This document shows, piece after piece, positions 44,292 through 54,820 of a stretch of DNA of 64,000 bases. How positions within the stretch are numbered: position 1 is the stretch's first letter; each line of letters opens with the position of its first letter. The stretch lies in NCBI GenBank assembly GCA_031272085.1, contig JAISUN010000038.1:17227-81226 (forward strand), given 5' to 3'. The translations under genes and the position numbers were made by a program. This DNA is from Dysgonamonadaceae bacterium (GTDB taxonomy: Bacteria > Bacteroidota > Bacteroidia > Bacteroidales > Azobacteroidaceae). The notes beneath the pieces are model-generated. The model worked only from the letters and a program-made list of their open reading frames with translations, did no database searches and was not told where the DNA came from.

Positions 44292-44339
44292 GAAATGAAA
44301 AATATTTAAAAATCTTGCAGTTTTGTTGAGATATTTTCC

Positions 44340-44347
44340 TAATTTTG
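44340..44347 (+). promoter_or_regulatory. -7 promoter box of the UroD-like gene
   Basis: TAATTTTG, consensus TAnnTTTG, 33 bases before the ATG at 44380. Confidence 0.68.
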
Positions 44348-44379
44348 TCAGCAAATAAAAATCCTAAATTCTGATATTT

Positions 44380-45408
44380 ATGACTGACAAACAATGGAAT
44401 CTGCTAACAGCGGTAATTGACGGCCAAACGCCGGAACAAACGCCCGTCGGCTTCATCATCGACTGCCCCTGGCTGCCCGAATGGTACGGAACAACGCTTC
44501 TCGACTACTTTTCGAGCGACGAAACGTGGTTGAAAGCCAATCTGAAAGTTTTGGAAACTTTTCCCGACATTATGTTTTTGCCCGGATTTTGGAGCGAATA
44601 CGGCATGTGTACCGAACCTTCGGCTTTCGGCGCAAAATGCGTGTTCTGGAAAAACGAATTTCCTTTCGCAAGCAAAATTATCCGGCAAACGGAAGATATT
44701 GACGCTATAGAAGTTCCGAATCCCGAAACAGACGGCTTGTTGCCGTTTATGCTCAACCGCCTTGTGCGGATGCAGCCCGCTATCGAAGCGGCAGGGCATA
44801 AAATCCGCTTTTCGGTTTCGCGCGGGCCGCTCAATATAGCCTCGTTTCTTATGGGCGTTTCGGAACTGATGCTTGCCCTGCTGACCGAGCCGGAAAAAAT
44901 CCTGCAACTGCTCCGCCTGATAACCGATTTCCTGAAGAAATGGCACGCCGTCCAGCGGGAAACTTTCCCCTCGATAGACGGAATCCTGATGCTCGACGAT
45001 ATTGTGGGCTTTATCAGCGAAGAGGATTTTATGACTTTCGGCTTTCCTTTTATAAAGGAAATTTACGACGATGCGCCCGTGAAGGTCAAATTTTTCCACA
45101 ACGACGCCGATTTCCGCGCTTCCGTCAGCCATTATCCCGATATGGGAGTTAATCTGTTCAATCCGGGTATCCAAATGAGCGTCAATGAGATAAAGGAAGC
45201 AACCGGCAATAGGCTGACCGTTCTCGGCAGTATTCCGCCCCGCGACGTTTTAGCGGCCGCAAGTCCCGAAACTGTTGAAACAGAGGTAAAAAACCTGCTC
45301 GCCGGGCTGAAAGACCGTTCGCGCTTCATTCTTTCCTGCGCCGGAGGAATGCCGCCCGCCGTTTCGACCGAAAATATCAACGCTCTCGTCAGGGCAAGCC
45401 GGATATAA
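44380..45408 (+). CDS. Uroporphyrinogen decarboxylase-family protein (MtaA/CmuA-like)
   Basis: 342 residues, no signal peptide. It has the UroD/methylcobalamin:CoM methyltransferase fold pattern: GFIIDCPWLPEWYG, FSVSRGPLNIASFLMGVSELM, ILMLDDIVGFISEEDFMTFGFPFIKEIYD, KFFHNDADF, GVNLFNPGIQM and ILSCAGGMPP. His in KFFHND and Cys in LSCAGG lie where MtaA-type proteins bind zinc. Heme UroD is unlikely because its N-terminal substrate motif is absent; a corrinoid- or demethylation-related methyltransferase is more probable. No corrinoid protein is encoded nearby. It is monocistronic or leads into metA, which has its own promoter. Confidence 0.75.
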   Translation: MTDKQWNLLTAVIDGQTPEQTPVGFIIDCPWLPEWYGTTLLDYFSSDETWLKANLKVLETFPDIMFLPGFWSEYGMCTEPSAFGAKCVFWKNEFPFASKIIRQTEDIDAIEVPNPETDGLLPFMLNRLVRMQPAIEAAGHKIRFSVSRGPLNIASFLMGVSELMLALLTEPEKILQLLRLITDFLKKWHAVQRETFPSIDGILMLDDIVGFISEEDFMTFGFPFIKEIYDDAPVKVKFFHNDADFRASVSHYPDMGVNLFNPGIQMSVNEIKEATGNRLTVLGSIPPRDVLAAASPETVETEVKNLLAGLKDRSRFILSCAGGMPPAVSTENINALVRASRI

Positions 45409-45480
45409 GGAAAGGGCGGGCTGGAATTTTATTTAAACTGCCGAAAGAAGCCTGAATTTTCAAAATCCAAATATTTCAAT

Positions 45481-45488
45481 TAACTTTG
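45481..45488 (+). promoter_or_regulatory. -7 promoter box of metA
   Basis: TAACTTTG, consensus TAnnTTTG, 21 bases before the ATG at 45509. Confidence 0.7.
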
Positions 45489-45508
45489 TACCCTCAAATG
45501 AAAATTTT

Positions 45509-46444
45509 ATGCCCGTAAATATTCCTCATAAACTGCCTGCGGTCGAGATTCTCAAAAAAGAAAATATTTTTGTGATGGACGACCTTCGCGCTTCGAGCCA
45601 GGATATACGCCCGCTGAAAGTGGCGCTCCTGAACCTGATGCCGCTGAAAATTATTACCGAAACCGACTTCGTGCGCCTGCTGTCGAACAGCCCCCTGCAA
45701 GTAGAAATCGACCTGCTGAAAATGAAAACTCACGACAGCAAAAACACTCCGGCCGAACATCTGCTGACTTTTTACAAAAATTTCGAGGACATCCGCGAAG
45801 ATTATTACGACGGAATGATAATTACCGGCGCTCCGGTTGAACTGCTTGAATTTGAAGAAGTTAACTACTGGGAGGAGTTGAAGGAAATTTTCGACTGGGC
45901 TTCGCGGCACGTAACTTCCACGCTTTATATCTGTTGGGCTGCCCAGGCGGGTTTGCACCATTTCTACAATATCCCGAAATATCCGCTGCCGAAGAAGAAA
46001 TTCGGGGTTTTCCGGCATACTTTCAATTATCACGTTCCGCTTTTCCGCGGGTTCGACGACGAATTTTATATTCCCCACAGCCGGCATACCGAAATCCGCC
46101 GCGGGGATATTCTTCAAAATCCCGCTCTGACGCTGCTTTCCGAATCGGAAGAAGCCGGAGTTTATATCGTGATGTCGCGAGGCGGCCGCGAAATTTTTAT
46201 GACAGGACATTCGGAATATGCGCCCGACACGCTCAATAACGAGTACCGGCGCGACCTTGCCAAAGGTTTGCCGATAGATATGCCCGTAAATTATTACCGC
46301 GACGACGACCCCGACAAGGGCTGGGTTGTCCGCTGGCGTGCCCACGCCCACCTGCTTTTCAAGAACTGGCTGAACTATTACGTTTATCAGGCGACGCCGT
46401 TTAATCCTTTGGAAATAAGCAAATTGGAAAATTTGGATGTGTAG
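45509..46444 (+). CDS. metA: Homoserine O-acetyltransferase, MetA type
   Basis: 311 residues of the MetA (homoserine O-acyltransferase) family, first step of methionine synthesis. Visible: [19 protein letters not shown], catalytic Cys in [20 protein letters not shown], His in [10 protein letters not shown], and PHSRHTEI. Residue 111 is Glu (GAPVELLEF). In this family Glu at 111 goes with acetyl-CoA and Gly with succinyl-CoA, so it is called an acetyltransferase despite the MetA fold. The stop overlaps the U32 peptidase start by 8 bases. Confidence 0.93.
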   Translation: MPVNIPHKLPAVEILKKENIFVMDDLRASSQDIRPLKVALLNLMPLKIITETDFVRLLSNSPLQVEIDLLKMKTHDSKNTPAEHLLTFYKNFEDIREDYYDGMIITGAPVELLEFEEVNYWEELKEIFDWASRHVTSTLYICWAAQAGLHHFYNIPKYPLPKKKFGVFRHTFNYHVPLFRGFDDEFYIPHSRHTEIRRGDILQNPALTLLSESEEAGVYIVMSRGGREIFMTGHSEYAPDTLNNEYRRDLAKGLPIDMPVNYYRDDDPDKGWVVRWRAHAHLLFKNWLNYYVYQATPFNPLEISKLENLDV

Positions 46445-48263
46445 CCTGATTGCCCGGAAAATCGAACTCCTCGCTCCGGCCGGAAATGCCGAAATCGGCA
46501 TCGAAGCCGTCAATCACGGCGCGGATGCGGTTTACATAGGCGCTCCGCAATTCAGCGCGAGGGCTGCCGCCGGAAATTCTGCCGCCGACATTGGCCGTTT
46601 GGCCGATTACGCCCATCAATTCCGAGCCAAGGTTTACGTTGCGCTCAATACTGTTTTGTACGATTCGGAACTATCCGATGCAGAGCGCATTATCCGCGAA
46701 TGTTATTCCGCCGGAGCCGATGCTTTCATCGTTCAGGATATGGGGATTTCCGGCCTTCCGCTGCCGCCTGTTCCGCTGCACGCCAGCACTCAATGCGACA
46801 ATCGGAATATCGACAAAATCCGGTTTTTGGAGCAGTCCGGTTTTTCGCGCGTGATTTTAGCCCGCGAACTTTCGCTTGACGAAATAAAGGAAATTTCCGC
46901 CAAAACATCTATCGAACTCGAAGCCTTTGTCCACGGCGCAATTTGCGTTTCTTACAGCGGGCAATGTTATATCAGTCAGGCAGTTACTGGCAGAAGCGCC
47001 AATCGCGGCGAGTGTGCGCAGTTTTGCCGTTTGCCCTATACGCTTCAAGATTCTGCGGGCAAAATCCTGTCCCAAAACCGGCATTTGCTCTCGCTGAAAG
47101 ACCTCAATCAGTCGGAAAACCTTGAACGGCTGCTCGATGCGGGCGTTACGTCCTTCAAAATCGAGGGGCGGCTGAAAGAAATTTCTTACGTGAAAAATAT
47201 TACCGCTTTTTATCGCCGGAAATTGGACGCAATCATTGAGCGCAGGCCGGAATTTGTCCGCGCTTCGTCGGGCGTTTCCACTCCGTTTTTCGTGCCGGAA
47301 CCGGCAAAAAGTTTCAACCGCGGCTTCACAAGTTATTTTCTGACCGAGCAAAAACCGGATATTGCCTCGCCATACACTCCAAAGTCGCTTGGCGAGCCGA
47401 TTGGCAATGTTAAAGACCTGAATCGCCGCTTCTTCACAATTTCCGGTCGAAAAGCAGTTCACAACGGCGACGGCCTCTGTTTTTTCAATGAGCGGAAAGA
47501 ATTGCAGGGTTTCAGAGTAAACCGCGTTGATGAGGACGGCAAAATTTATCCGGCCGAAATGCCTTCATTCACGCCCGGAATCACGCTTTACCGCAATTTC
47601 GACCACGAGTTCGAGAAGACGCTTGCCGGACGCTCGGCCGAGCGGAAACTCGCTCTGCGCCTTGTGCTTGACGAAAACAATTTCGGTTACAGCCTGACAG
47701 CCGAGGACGAAGACAATTGCCGCGCAACTGTTGCCGCAGAAATGCCGAAAGAAAAGGCGCGGACGCCGCAAAACGAAAATATCCGCACTCAACTTTCAAA
47801 ACTTGGAAATACTCCGTTTTCGCTTGAAAATTTAGAAATTAACCTCTCGGAAAACCGCTTTATCCCCGTTTCTGCGCTCAACGACCTCCGCCGCCGCGCA
47901 ATAGAGGCCTTGCTTTCGGCGCGGAAAATGACCTATTTTTACGAAACGCGGAAAACTCCCGATGCTGCGCCGCTTTATCCCGAACAGGAATTGACTTACC
48001 TAGGCAATGTTGCCAATAAAAATGCCGAAACATTTTACAAAAAACACGGCGTAAGCCGCATTGAGCCTGCCTTTGAATTGCATCCTGCAAACGGTCTTCC
48101 GGTAATGTTTACCAAACATTGCATTCTTCGCGAAACAGGCCGCTGCAAAAAGGAAAAAGCGGCCGACCACAATTATGTCGAGCCGCTTTACGTCATTTCC
48201 GGCAAAAACCGCTTTGAACTGCGCTTCGATTGCCGAAAGTGCGAAATGCAGGTAATTCACTGA
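46437..48263 (+). CDS. U32-family peptidase / RlhA-like protein
   Basis: 608 residues. The N-terminal part is typical of peptidase family U32: [40 protein letters not shown], the cysteine-rich [38 protein letters not shown] and the family segment [21 protein letters not shown]. The C-terminus has a Cys-containing tail ([26 protein letters not shown]). Relatives include collagenase-like proteases and RlhA, which hydroxylates 23S rRNA C2501; this protein has the length and cysteines of the latter group. It overlaps metA upstream and GH29 downstream (convergent, 7 bases). Confidence 0.88.
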   Translation: MCSLIARKIELLAPAGNAEIGIEAVNHGADAVYIGAPQFSARAAAGNSAADIGRLADYAHQFRAKVYVALNTVLYDSELSDAERIIRECYSAGADAFIVQDMGISGLPLPPVPLHASTQCDNRNIDKIRFLEQSGFSRVILARELSLDEIKEISAKTSIELEAFVHGAICVSYSGQCYISQAVTGRSANRGECAQFCRLPYTLQDSAGKILSQNRHLLSLKDLNQSENLERLLDAGVTSFKIEGRLKEISYVKNITAFYRRKLDAIIERRPEFVRASSGVSTPFFVPEPAKSFNRGFTSYFLTEQKPDIASPYTPKSLGEPIGNVKDLNRRFFTISGRKAVHNGDGLCFFNERKELQGFRVNRVDEDGKIYPAEMPSFTPGITLYRNFDHEFEKTLAGRSAERKLALRLVLDENNFGYSLTAEDEDNCRATVAAEMPKEKARTPQNENIRTQLSKLGNTPFSLENLEINLSENRFIPVSALNDLRRRAIEALLSARKMTYFYETRKTPDAAPLYPEQELTYLGNVANKNAETFYKKHGVSRIEPAFELHPANGLPVMFTKHCILRETGRCKKEKAADHNYVEPLYVISGKNRFELRFDCRKCEMQVIH

Positions 48264-49702
48264 ATATCATCCAAATAGCACCCAATCTCGCTGATTATGG
48301 GGCAAGCCAGGGCATCCTCAATCGAAATGCGGATTTTTTTCGTCTTAACCCTTGGCAGACAGAGGATTCGCTTGTAACCTACCGTTGTTTGCCGGGCAAT
48401 AGTCAGCCACTGCGAACCGTCCCAATAATCGACTGAAAATTGTTTAACTCTTTGTCCCAGAGGGATATATTCCTGAATCAGCAGGCGGTTGAAGGCGGTT
48501 TCTTTGCCTAAATCTATTGTTATTTCGGCTTTTGTTTGCCCGTCGTCGGCCGCCCAGTAAGTATCGAAATTGCCGTCAAGCAGGTTGGTTGCGCCGAAAA
48601 GCGGGGAATTTGCGCGGGTTTCGGATGCCGTAATTTTAGCCTTGGCAGCCAAATTCACCGAAAAAATGCGGTCGAGCGCAGCGCGGAATTCCACAAGCCG
48701 CACAGAATCGTTGCTGTGAATATGTCCGCGGGTATCGGGTGGCACGTTGAGCAGCAGATTGGCGTTGCGGCCTGCCGAAGTATAGTAAATATTCAGCAAC
48801 TGCCTCAATGACTTGACGTTATTGTCGGTTTCCGGCGAGTAAAACCAGCCCGGACGGATTGAAACGTCGGCTTCGCCGGGCAGCCAACGGGCGCCGTCTA
48901 TCTGGCCGGTATTCAGCGTTTTAGTGTCGGGAGCGCCCCAGCCGGGAGTAAAACCTTCGGTTGTGAGGCGCGACCAGTTTGTTTCGCCCATAACCCCGTT
49001 TTCGTTGCCAACCCAGCGGCAATCGGGGCCTACATCGCTGAAAATCATTGCCTTGGCTTGCAGGCGATTAACCGTGGAATTGAAAAGCGGCCAGTCGTAA
49101 ACCTGCTTTTTCCCGTTCGGCCCCTCGCCGTTTGCTCCGTCGAACCATTGCTCGAAAACCTCGCCGTAGTTGCCCAGGACTTCGTCGAGCATATTCACGA
49201 AAACTTGGTTGTAATCGGCAGTTCCGTAGGTCGGATGATTCCTGTCCCAGGGCGAAAGGTAAACTCCGAATTTCAGGCCGTACTCGCGGCAAGCGTCGGA
49301 AAGTTCGCGCAGCACGTCGCCCTGTCCGTTTTTCCAGAGGCTCCGGGCAACGGTATGTTCGCTGAACTTGCTGGGCCAGAGGCAAAAACCGTCGTGATGC
49401 TTGGCGGTAATGATTATTCCTTTCATTCCGGCCGCTTTTGCGGTGGCAGCCCACTGCCGGCAATCGAGGTCAGTGGGGTTGAAAACTTCCGGGTTTTCCG
49501 CTCCGCTGCCCCATTCCACGTTGGTGAAAGTGTTAGGCCCGAAGTGGACGAACATATAAGTTTCCATTTTTTGCCACGCCAACTGCCGAGCGTCGGGAAT
49601 CGGGCCGAAAGGCGCCGGCGGAGCGGAATTTTGGGCTGCCGTTTCTGCTGCACAGCCCAAAATTAATATTGCTAACAAATTGAATATTAATGGTTTTCTC
49701 AT
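48257..49702 (-). CDS. Alpha-L-fucosidase, GH29, with F5/8-type C domain
   Basis: 481 residues with a signal peptide ending at about residue 23 (AAETAAQ). The GH29 barrel shows TYMFVHFGPNTFTNVEWG, IIITAKHHDGFCLWPSKFSEHTV, FGVYLSPWDRNHPTYG and nucleophile Asp188 in FEQWFDGANGEG. The C-terminal about 120 residues form an F5/8-C (discoidin-like) sugar-binding module (ATNLLDGNFDTYWAADDGQTKAEITIDLG). It removes terminal fucose, e.g. from xyloglucan or host glycans. It lies 9 bases after GH3 and is co-transcribed with it. Confidence 0.92.
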   Translation of the reverse strand: MRKPLIFNLLAILILGCAAETAAQNSAPPAPFGPIPDARQLAWQKMETYMFVHFGPNTFTNVEWGSGAENPEVFNPTDLDCRQWAATAKAAGMKGIIITAKHHDGFCLWPSKFSEHTVARSLWKNGQGDVLRELSDACREYGLKFGVYLSPWDRNHPTYGTADYNQVFVNMLDEVLGNYGEVFEQWFDGANGEGPNGKKQVYDWPLFNSTVNRLQAKAMIFSDVGPDCRWVGNENGVMGETNWSRLTTEGFTPGWGAPDTKTLNTGQIDGARWLPGEADVSIRPGWFYSPETDNNVKSLRQLLNIYYTSAGRNANLLLNVPPDTRGHIHSNDSVRLVEFRAALDRIFSVNLAAKAKITASETRANSPLFGATNLLDGNFDTYWAADDGQTKAEITIDLGKETAFNRLLIQEYIPLGQRVKQFSVDYWDGSQWLTIARQTTVGYKRILCLPRVKTKKIRISIEDALACPIISEIGCYLDDIQ

Positions 49703-49711
49703 TTTTATAGA

Positions 49712-51883
49712 TTATTTTATTTCAAATTGTGCAGAAATGGCCTCGTTTTCAGAATTTCCGCCTGCAAATATTGTGTAAATGCCTTTGGGAACAGCCATTT
49801 TACCGGTTTCGTTATCCCATTTTGATAGGTCGGATGCAGGAATTGAAACATTGACTTCCGAACTTGCGCCTTTGTCGAGGCCGACGCGCTTAAATGTGCG
49901 CAACTCTTTCAGCGGCAGTTTTTTACCGTCGGGATATTTTATGTAAATTTGCGCCACTTCGTCGCCCGAAAATTTGCCTTTGTTTGTAACTTTGAACGCA
50001 CATTCTATCGTTTCTTTGTCCGAAATGCTTGCAGATGGAATTTTTGTCCAGTTATAGGCAAAGTTGCTGAAACTCAATCCGTAACCGAAAGGATAAAGCG
50101 CTTTTCCGGTAAAATAGCGGTAAGTGCGGTTTTCCATATTGTAATCCTCAAACGGCGGCAGGTCGGAATCTTTTGCGTAGAACGTAACAGGCAGGCGGCC
50201 GGAGGGGTTGTATTTTCCGAAAATCACGTCTGCAACGGCAGTTCCGGTCGATTGTCCGCCATACCATGCGTTCATTATTGCCGGAATATTTTGCGATTCC
50301 CATTCTACGGCTATTGCGCTGCCGGTCATCATTACAAAGACTACCGGTTTTCCGGTCGATTTCAGGGTTTTCATCAGGTCGGTCTGGATTTTGGGAAGTG
50401 CAATGGTGGTGCGGTCGCCGCCGCGGAATCCATCAACGTTTACCCGCATTTCTTCGCCTTCGAGACGGGGGCTGATTCCGCCGACGAAAACGATGAGGTC
50501 GGCGTCTTTAACGTTTTCTATCGTCGAGGCAAAAGAGGCCGGAGTTGCGCCTGCATAGCCGATTACGGTATCGGAATAAATCTTGATTCCGGGGCCTGCT
50601 TCGCGGCGGATTCCTTCCAAAACGGTTACGTTTTCGGTCGGAAATCCGTTGTAGTTGCCGAGTTGCACCCATTCATTGTCGCAGTTGGGGCCGAGAACGG
50701 CTATTTTTTTCACTTTTTTGCGGTCAATCGGCAGCAGATTTTTCTCATTTTTCAGAAGCACAATCGACTGTCTTGCCATTTTCAGCGCAAGTTCCTTATG
50801 TTCAGGCAGTTCTAAATAAGTAGAATCTATATTCGAGAATGGCACGATTTCTTTCGGGTCGAGCAGGCCGAGGCGCAGGCGGGTAGCGAAAAGCCGGCGC
50901 AGCGAAATGTCGATGGCGTCTTCGGTAATCAGCCCGTCGCGGACGGCGCGGACAAGTCCGAAATAAGCCTCGTTTCCGCAATCCACGTCGGTTCCGTGAA
51001 ATACCGCATCAGCAGCGGCTGCCGCAGAATTTGGATGCGTCCGGTGCCGCTTGTAAAAATCGTCGATAGCGCCGCAGTCGGATGTTACGTAACCCTTGTA
51101 ATTCCAGTCGATTCGCAGGATGTCGAGCATAAGTTTGTCGCTTCCGCAGCAGGGTTGGCCGTCGAATGCGTTGTAGGCGCACATAAATCCGGCTACTCCC
51201 GTTTCTGCAAGCCGCTTAAATGCAGGCAGATAGGTATCCCACAAATCATAATTTGAAACCGAAATGTCGAAATTGTGGCGAAGCGCTTCCGGCCCGCTGT
51301 GAACGGCAAAATGCTTGGCGCATCCGGCCGCTTTCAGATATTTTGGGTCGCCGCCCTGCAAACCGTTTACGAAAGAGGCAGCAAGAGCCGAAGTCAGATA
51401 CGGGTCCTCGCCGTATGTTTCCTGACCGCGTCCCCAGCGCGGGTCGCGAAAAATGTTGATGTTAGGCGTCCAGTAAGTCAGGCCGTGATAAATCGAAAAA
51501 TCGCCTTTTGCCGAAGATGTATTGTAAATCGCGCGGCCTTCGGTAGCGGTATAATCGCCCATAAGCCGCATTGCATCGGCATCCCAGCCTGCCGCCATCC
51601 CGATGGCCTGCGGATAAACAGTAACCTTGTATTCGGTGCGGGCAACGCCGTGCAAGCACTCGTTCCACCAGTCGTAAGCCGAAATTCCGAGGCTGTCGAT
51701 AGCCGGAGCCTTATTGAGCATCTGACGGACTTTATCTTTCAGTCCGAGACGCGAAACTATGTCGGCAGCGCGTTCTTCGACGCTCAAAGCCGGATTTTGA
51801 AACGGGAATTTGTATTCGCTCTGCGCCTGCGAAAATTGCAGGTTAAAAGCGATGATTACAAGCAAAAAAAATGTTTTTTTCAT
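49712..51883 (-). CDS. Glycoside hydrolase family 3 (beta-xylosidase / beta-glucosidase)
   Basis: 723 residues from the ATG at 51883 (MKKTFFLLVIIAFNLQFSQAQ signal peptide); an in-frame TTG at 51916 lies inside the -7 box and is discounted. GH3 N-terminal barrel: WWNECLHGVART, nucleophile Asp269 in GYVTSDCGAIDDF. The second domain has KNEKNLLPIDRKKVKKIAVLGP and SPRLEGEEM, and the third is a fibronectin-III-like domain near the end. The pattern YDWWNECLHGVAR is typical of xylan 1,4-beta-xylosidases of this family. It likely releases xylose from oligosaccharides made by the xylanase. Confidence 0.92.
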   Translation of the reverse strand: MKKTFFLLVIIAFNLQFSQAQSEYKFPFQNPALSVEERAADIVSRLGLKDKVRQMLNKAPAIDSLGISAYDWWNECLHGVARTEYKVTVYPQAIGMAAGWDADAMRLMGDYTATEGRAIYNTSSAKGDFSIYHGLTYWTPNINIFRDPRWGRGQETYGEDPYLTSALAASFVNGLQGGDPKYLKAAGCAKHFAVHSGPEALRHNFDISVSNYDLWDTYLPAFKRLAETGVAGFMCAYNAFDGQPCCGSDKLMLDILRIDWNYKGYVTSDCGAIDDFYKRHRTHPNSAAAAADAVFHGTDVDCGNEAYFGLVRAVRDGLITEDAIDISLRRLFATRLRLGLLDPKEIVPFSNIDSTYLELPEHKELALKMARQSIVLLKNEKNLLPIDRKKVKKIAVLGPNCDNEWVQLGNYNGFPTENVTVLEGIRREAGPGIKIYSDTVIGYAGATPASFASTIENVKDADLIVFVGGISPRLEGEEMRVNVDGFRGGDRTTIALPKIQTDLMKTLKSTGKPVVFVMMTGSAIAVEWESQNIPAIMNAWYGGQSTGTAVADVIFGKYNPSGRLPVTFYAKDSDLPPFEDYNMENRTYRYFTGKALYPFGYGLSFSNFAYNWTKIPSASISDKETIECAFKVTNKGKFSGDEVAQIYIKYPDGKKLPLKELRTFKRVGLDKGASSEVNVSIPASDLSKWDNETGKMAVPKGIYTIFAGGNSENEAISAQFEIK

Positions 51884-51913
51884 TGGATGATTATTTTTGT
51901 AAAACTCAATTTG

Positions 51914-51921
51914 CAAATTTA
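51914..51921 (-). promoter_or_regulatory. -7 promoter box of GH3-GH29
   Basis: Minus strand TAAATTTG, consensus TAnnTTTG, 30 bases before the GH3 ATG. Confidence 0.68.
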
Positions 51922-51958
51922 TATAAAAAAATTGACATTATCCCTGTTTTTTGCATTT

Positions 51959-54763
51959 TTAATGCGCTTCCAGCCAGTTTGCCCCCACTCCGCAATCGGC
52001 TACAAGCGGGACGCGCAGGCTGACAGCCGATTCCATCGAGCCGACCACGATTTCTTTCACCGCAGCCAACTCGTCGGGAAAAACATTGAAGTTTAATTCG
52101 TCGTGAACCTGCATTATCATTTTCGAGCGCAGGCCTTCTTCGCCGAAACGCCGATGAATAGCGTTCATCGCAACTTTTATAATATCGGCTGCCGAACCCT
52201 GAACAGGCGCGTTTATCGCATTCCGCTCGGCATAACCGCGCACCGTCGCATTCCGCGAATTAATATCGGGCAAAAAGCGGCGGCGGTGAAAAATTGTTTC
52301 CACAAATCCGTTTTCGCGGGCAAAGCGGATGCTCCTGTCCATATATTCCTTAACTCCCGGATAGGACGCGAAATAGCCGTCAATCAGTTCCTTGGCTTCG
52401 GTGCGGGAAATGTGCAACTGCTCGGCTAACCCAAAGGCTGAAATGCCGTAAATAATCCCGAAATTGGCTGTTTTAGCCTTGCGGCGCATATCGCGGTTTA
52501 CCTCTGAGAGCGGCAATCCGAAAATTTTTGCGGCAGTGGCGGCGTGAATATCCTGACCTTCGAGAAAGGCCTCAATCATACCCGAATCCCCGCTCAAATG
52601 CGCCATTATGCGGAGTTCTATCTGCGAATAGTCGGCCGAAAGAAACAGACAGCCATCGTCGGGGATAAAGGCCTTGCGGATTTCCTTGCCTTCCTCGTCG
52701 CGAATGGGAATATTTTGCAGGTTAGGATTGGTCGAACTTAATCGGCCTGTGGCTGTAACTGCCTGATTATAGGTAGTATGCACCTTATTGTCAATCGGAC
52801 TAATCAGTTCCGGTAGCGCATCAATATAGGTTGAAAGCAGTTTTTTTAACTTCCTGAATTGCAGTATTTTTTCCACAATCGGATGTTTCGATTTCAGGCT
52901 TTCGAGAACGTCCTCGCTCGTGGAGTACTGTCCCGACTTGGTTTTCGGCGATTTTTCCACTATCCGGAGGCGGTCGAACAGCACTTCGCCAACTATTTTC
53001 GGCGAACTGATGTTGAATTTCACTCCGGCCATCTCGTGAATCGTTTTTTCTATCTCTGCAAGGCTCTCATTCAGGCTTGCCGACGAGAGTTTCAGGGCTT
53101 CTACATCGAGCCTGACGCCGGCTTCTTCCATATCAGCAAGCGCCTCTACAAGCGGCATTTCCATATCGTAAAGCAGATGAGAAAGTTGATTTTCGGCAAT
53201 TTTCGGCTCAAAAACCTCTTTCAGGCGGAGCGCAACATCTGCGTCTTCGGCGGCATAATCAAGGATTTGAGCGGGTTCGAGTTGGCGCATATTCAGTTGA
53301 TTTTTCCCCTTCGCTCCGATAAGTTCTTCTATATGAATGTTTTGATAATGCAAATAAGTTTCCGCTAAAAAATCCAGATTGTGCCGGTTTTCGGGATTCA
53401 GCAGGTAATGGGCGAGCATAGTGTCGAAAAACAGGCCGTGAACGCGAATTCCGTATTTTTTCATTACATTAATATCGTATTTCAGATTTTGTCCAATCTT
53501 CTTAATTTCCTTATTTTCAAGAACTTCGCGGAAAAGTTCGGTTTTTTTCAAGGCTTCGTCCCTCTCGGCAAGAACAGGCACGTAGCAGGCTTCGCCGGTT
53601 TTCAGGGCGAAAGACATCCCCACAAGTTCGGCCGAAAGCGGGTCTATTCCTGTTGTTTCGGTATCGAAAGCGACCTGTCCGGCGGCCTTTATTTTCGCCA
53701 CAAAGGCTTTTATTTCCTCCTCATTTTCGAGTAAAAAATAGTTGTGCGGAAAGGTTTTTACAGTGTCGAAACCGCCGCTCGGCGCGTCAGAATCTGCATC
53801 GTCGGCGCCAATGACAAGATTCACGCCCGCCGCAGGTTGAGCGTCGGGAATATTGTCGAAAAGCGAGGGCTGGAACGTTTTCGGCGAAGGTTTTTTGGGC
53901 GCCTCGCCGAAAACCCGCGAGGCCATCTGGCGAAATTCGAGTTCGTCAAAAATCTTTCGCAGAGCGGGTTCGTCAATTTCTTCGCGTTTCAGTTCATCGA
54001 GATTAAAATCAATGGGAACGTCGGTTTTTATCGTCGCCAAAAATCGCGAAAACACAATCATTTCGCGGTTTTCCTCGATTTTTGCCTTGACGGAACCTTT
54101 CAGTTTGTCGGTATTTGCGAGCAAATTGTCGATGCTTCCAAATTCGGCGAGCAGTTTTTTGGCAGTTACCTCGCCCACGCCCGGACAGCCGGGGATATTG
54201 TCTGATTTATCGCCGGTAAGTCCAAGATAATCAATCATTTGTGCCGGCTCTGCAAGGCTGTATTTTGTTTTCACTTCTTCAACGCCAAGTATTTCAAACT
54301 CGGCGCTTCCGTATTTCGGGCGGTACATAAACACGTTTGGAGCCACAAGTTGGGCGTAATCTTTGTCGGGCGTCATCATAAAAACCTCGATACTCCGGGG
54401 CGCTTTCGCGGCAAGGGTGCCAATCACGTCGTCGGCCTCGTAGCGCGGAACTTCCAAAATCGGGATTCGATATGCGCTGATGATATTTTTGATTATCGGA
54501 ACCGAAAGGCGGATGGTTTCGGGCGTTTCCTCGCGCTGCGCCTTGTATTGTTCAAAGGCCTCGTGCCGGAAAGTCGGCCCCGAAGGGTCGAAAGCCACGC
54601 CGATATAATCCGGATTTTCCTTTTTCAGAACTTCTTCCAAAGTATTGATAAAGCCATAGACAGCGGACGTATTCAAGCCGTAGGAAGTTACCCGCGGCGC
54701 CTTCATAAAAGCGTAATATGCTCTGTAAATCAAGGCGTAAGCGTCTAATAGGAAAAGTTTCAT
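51959..54763 (-). CDS. polA: DNA polymerase I
   Basis: 934 residues, full length for a three-domain Pol I. 5'-nuclease (about 1-290): LFLLDAYALIYRAYYAF, EADDVIGTLA, LTGDKSDNIPGCPGVGEVTA. 3'-5' exonuclease (about 340-520): exo I FDTETTGIDP, exo II GQNLKYDINVM, exo III YAAEDADVALRL, so proofreading residues look intact. Polymerase (about 560-934): FLSADYSQIELRIMAHLSGD, RRKAKTANFGIIYGISAFGLAEQL and VHDELNFNVF. It fills gaps and removes RNA primers. It has a solitary minus-strand transcript divergent from the polyprenyl synthase gene. Confidence 0.97.
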   Translation of the reverse strand: MKLFLLDAYALIYRAYYAFMKAPRVTSYGLNTSAVYGFINTLEEVLKKENPDYIGVAFDPSGPTFRHEAFEQYKAQREETPETIRLSVPIIKNIISAYRIPILEVPRYEADDVIGTLAAKAPRSIEVFMMTPDKDYAQLVAPNVFMYRPKYGSAEFEILGVEEVKTKYSLAEPAQMIDYLGLTGDKSDNIPGCPGVGEVTAKKLLAEFGSIDNLLANTDKLKGSVKAKIEENREMIVFSRFLATIKTDVPIDFNLDELKREEIDEPALRKIFDELEFRQMASRVFGEAPKKPSPKTFQPSLFDNIPDAQPAAGVNLVIGADDADSDAPSGGFDTVKTFPHNYFLLENEEEIKAFVAKIKAAGQVAFDTETTGIDPLSAELVGMSFALKTGEACYVPVLAERDEALKKTELFREVLENKEIKKIGQNLKYDINVMKKYGIRVHGLFFDTMLAHYLLNPENRHNLDFLAETYLHYQNIHIEELIGAKGKNQLNMRQLEPAQILDYAAEDADVALRLKEVFEPKIAENQLSHLLYDMEMPLVEALADMEEAGVRLDVEALKLSSASLNESLAEIEKTIHEMAGVKFNISSPKIVGEVLFDRLRIVEKSPKTKSGQYSTSEDVLESLKSKHPIVEKILQFRKLKKLLSTYIDALPELISPIDNKVHTTYNQAVTATGRLSSTNPNLQNIPIRDEEGKEIRKAFIPDDGCLFLSADYSQIELRIMAHLSGDSGMIEAFLEGQDIHAATAAKIFGLPLSEVNRDMRRKAKTANFGIIYGISAFGLAEQLHISRTEAKELIDGYFASYPGVKEYMDRSIRFARENGFVETIFHRRRFLPDINSRNATVRGYAERNAINAPVQGSAADIIKVAMNAIHRRFGEEGLRSKMIMQVHDELNFNVFPDELAAVKEIVVGSMESAVSLRVPLVADCGVGANWLEAH

Positions 54764-54820
54764 TTTGTTGAATTTTTACTGTATTTGGCCGTAAAGATAC
54801 AAAAAATTAAATTTTCTTTG

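Noticed and set aside
45494-46513. 339-codon open frame on the minus strand opposite metA
   Set aside because: Antisense to metA with its catalytic motifs intact; no promoter or recognisable domain.
47790-47815. Sequence in the U32 gene resembling palindrome copy B (ACTTTCAAAACTTGGAAA)
   Set aside because: The complementarity is broken and the 6-3-6 geometry is absent; at best a decayed copy, more likely chance.
51884-51916. TTG-initiated extension of the GH3 protein
   Set aside because: It overlaps the -7 box, and the signal peptide begins properly at the ATG at 51883.
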